A DNA stretch of 64,000 bases from Owenia fusiformis (Eukaryota > Annelida > Polychaeta > Sabellida > Oweniidae). The DNA is taken from positions 2,683,525 to 2,747,524 of the forward strand of contig CAIIXF020000004.1 in assembly GCA_903813345.2 (NCBI GenBank), read 5' to 3'. The number at the start of each line of letters is the position of its first letter. Position 1 is the first letter of the stretch. The notes under the pieces were generated by a model, which was given only the letters and a program-made list of their open reading frames with translations, was not told the origin of the DNA and ran no database searches. A program made the position numbers and the translations under genes. Positions 62,123-64,000 of this stretch are shown one piece after another.

Positions 62123-64000
62123 AAAGATGTAAGATATACCCTTATATGATACAAATTCTAACAATCGTACATTATTGATAAATTAACGATAGATTCAGTG
62201 TTGGGAGCCCATGATAAATATCATGAACATATGCAGTTTGACAAAGCAATGGTATCATTTATGTCATGAAGTAGAGCTAGTAATTTATTTTCCTGCATAG
62301 TTTCGGATTCCTATCCGCCCATTGGGACAATAAATTCATAAATGAAATGAAGTCATTCATAGTTCCATGTAACCCTAATGTTCGTATTATTATTGCCATT
62401 CTCAATGATTAATTGCTTTTATGTTGACGTTCGTTATTTCGTTGGTCACTTCTTCACCTACTTGATTTTATGTATATCAATTGTTGAAAAGATATATTCC
62501 TATTAGATCTATGACTTTATTAAGATTTGTTGCTATTAATTTTGAATGAGACTTTCATTATTTAATTATGACTTCATATATTCAATCATGCGATAAAAAG
62601 ACGAACGGAATATTTGTCATTCTGGTTTCGTTATTTATAGCATGGTTGTTTGTGGATGTTATAATTTTGTAATGAATCATTCTGCCGATAAAGTTCCTTA
62701 ATTCATATGACTGCCAGTTGATATGATATGTTGTCATTCACCTCCGCAACCAACCGCCATATTGTATTTCTCATCCATAAGCTTATAAAAGTGTGATTTA
62801 CAGGAAATTCTAAACTATTGTCACAACTATGAACCATTGACAAGGTGTGACCATCCTCAAATATGCAGGGGTCTGAAATCGCAAGATGGGAGGGGGGTAT
62901 GGCGTAATCAAGCAGTTCTGATCCCAGGAACATTTTAATTTAAAAGGTCCCAGTAGCTCAAATGTGTCCACCTTGGGAGTAGATTTCCAGAAAATAATTT
63001 TATATGATTTTCTCCTCAACCTATTTTACCAGCTGCTCTTCCCTCAACACTCCCCGCCAATTGTAAATTTAGATGAGCTGTAACCCGAGAAAGCTTCAAT
63101 ATACCACACATGTGCGGATAATGTCACGCTAGGCATGTTTTGAAATGCAAAATACGGTCAGAAATAGAGGAATAAGCATGATATAAATGAGATAAACATA
63201 AAGTTGGTATTCCAAAATGTGTAGATATCTCAAGATTTCACGTAGTTCATTCAATTTTTTTAGAGAAATGACGCGTTTTCGGCATGACCAGATAAAATGT
63301 AACTTGAGTAAGGTTCGATATAAGCATGACATTTGAGCATTATCTTGATCGAATATCTGATCACTATCGCATGCAACAGTTTGAAATAAATCCAAGGTAA
63401 TCTGAGTTTACGCTACAACACATTTTTGAAATCTCGTCTGCTTATTTATCAATTTGTTCAAGTATATTTCACGTCGTTTCTCACTGAAATTTGAATGAAG
63501 TTTCTAGAATTCTTGCATTTCTCTACAATTTAGAGTGTTGACTACAAGCCTGTTTACCCCTTTCCTTGCTTATTTCCCAGTTTTCAACTTGGTTTCGATT
63601 TAAAAAGCATGGCCTGCATAACCAGATAACATTTTTCCTAACCATTGAATTCTACAACTTGTGGGTGTTCTAATGGACAAATCAATGGTGTCATCATCGT
63701 CCGAAAATGGGCTGGGGTTGTTAAATTAATGTTCATATTTGATATGAATATGGTAGATCAGATTTATTAAAATTACACATTCATACCGATATCAGGTTAA
63801 GTGTATACAACGCACATTTGATGAAAGGGATTAACATTAAACAAAATGCACTAAACATTTTTTACAATACATAATTGAATACACGTATGATGTTTGCTGG
63901 TTTCGTCTCCTCCAATGTCTTGAATAATCAAGATCATATTTAATACAGTGTTATGCTTGGTATTCACAAGCATAGAAATAGAGTTTGATAACCGATGCAT
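62123..64000. other. Downstream intergenic DNA, nothing identified
   Basis: AT-rich single-copy sequence to the window edge. Open frames at 62703-63019 and 63129-63395 (minus strand) have no familiar motif. No RNA gene or repeat array was recognised. Confidence 0.5.

Overview
The window is AT-rich, gene-poor animal DNA. It contains one gene I can recognise, interrupted by an ordinary GT-AG intron: a SoxB1-group transcription factor (Sox1/2/3 relative) on the + strand, in two coding exons at 55961-56156 and 58928-59742, predicted at 336 residues. No other open reading frame resembles a known protein, and there are no bacterial-type operons. A 36.8-37.8 kb element has GCTCACATGGTG terminal inverted repeats and a GTCT microsatellite. 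From memory it resembles a repeat common in mollusc and other lophotrochozoan genomes, and poly(C)-bearing MITE-like elements are also present. A marine lophotrochozoan is my best guess, but an ambulacrarian or other invertebrate is not excluded.

Layout. 1-5.7 kb: unannotated intergenic DNA with a GGATTA cluster and small duplications. 5.7-17.3 kb: a minisatellite belt made of a foldback element, a 26-bp array, a ~46-bp array, a ~33-bp array, a 26-bp array and a very large 22-bp array (13.7-17.3 kb, about 160 copies). 17.3-35.8 kb: mostly featureless DNA with one complex MITE (22.4-22.7 kb), a dispersed repeat pair and a short tandem repeat. 35.8-41.8 kb: a second repeat cluster with a diverged ~150-bp array interrupted by a poly(C) element, the terminal-inverted-repeat element, a 56-bp array of about 35 units and a 148-bp array. 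41.8-55.2 kb: intergenic DNA with one clean MITE (44920-45131) and several stretches that look like regulatory DNA. 55.2-62.1 kb: the SoxB1 promoter region, gene and 3' flank. The last 2 kb shows nothing identifiable.

The most interesting points are these. (1) The extreme N terminus of the Sox protein carries PGDMRDMKSHLPPG, an echo of its own conserved C-terminal motif [14 protein letters not shown]. (2) The gene has an intron just before the HMG box, and both boundaries read CAGGTATGT. (3) The 3' part of that intron holds a perfect NRF1-type site and two CRE palindromes, which suggests an internal promoter for an isoform starting at the ATG two bases into exon 2. (4) Most of the tandem arrays upstream carry HMG/SOX-like core motifs in every unit. 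This may be coincidence, but it is testable. (5) Several arrays have homogenised cores and decayed edges.

All calls come from reading the sequence. No alignment or database search was run.
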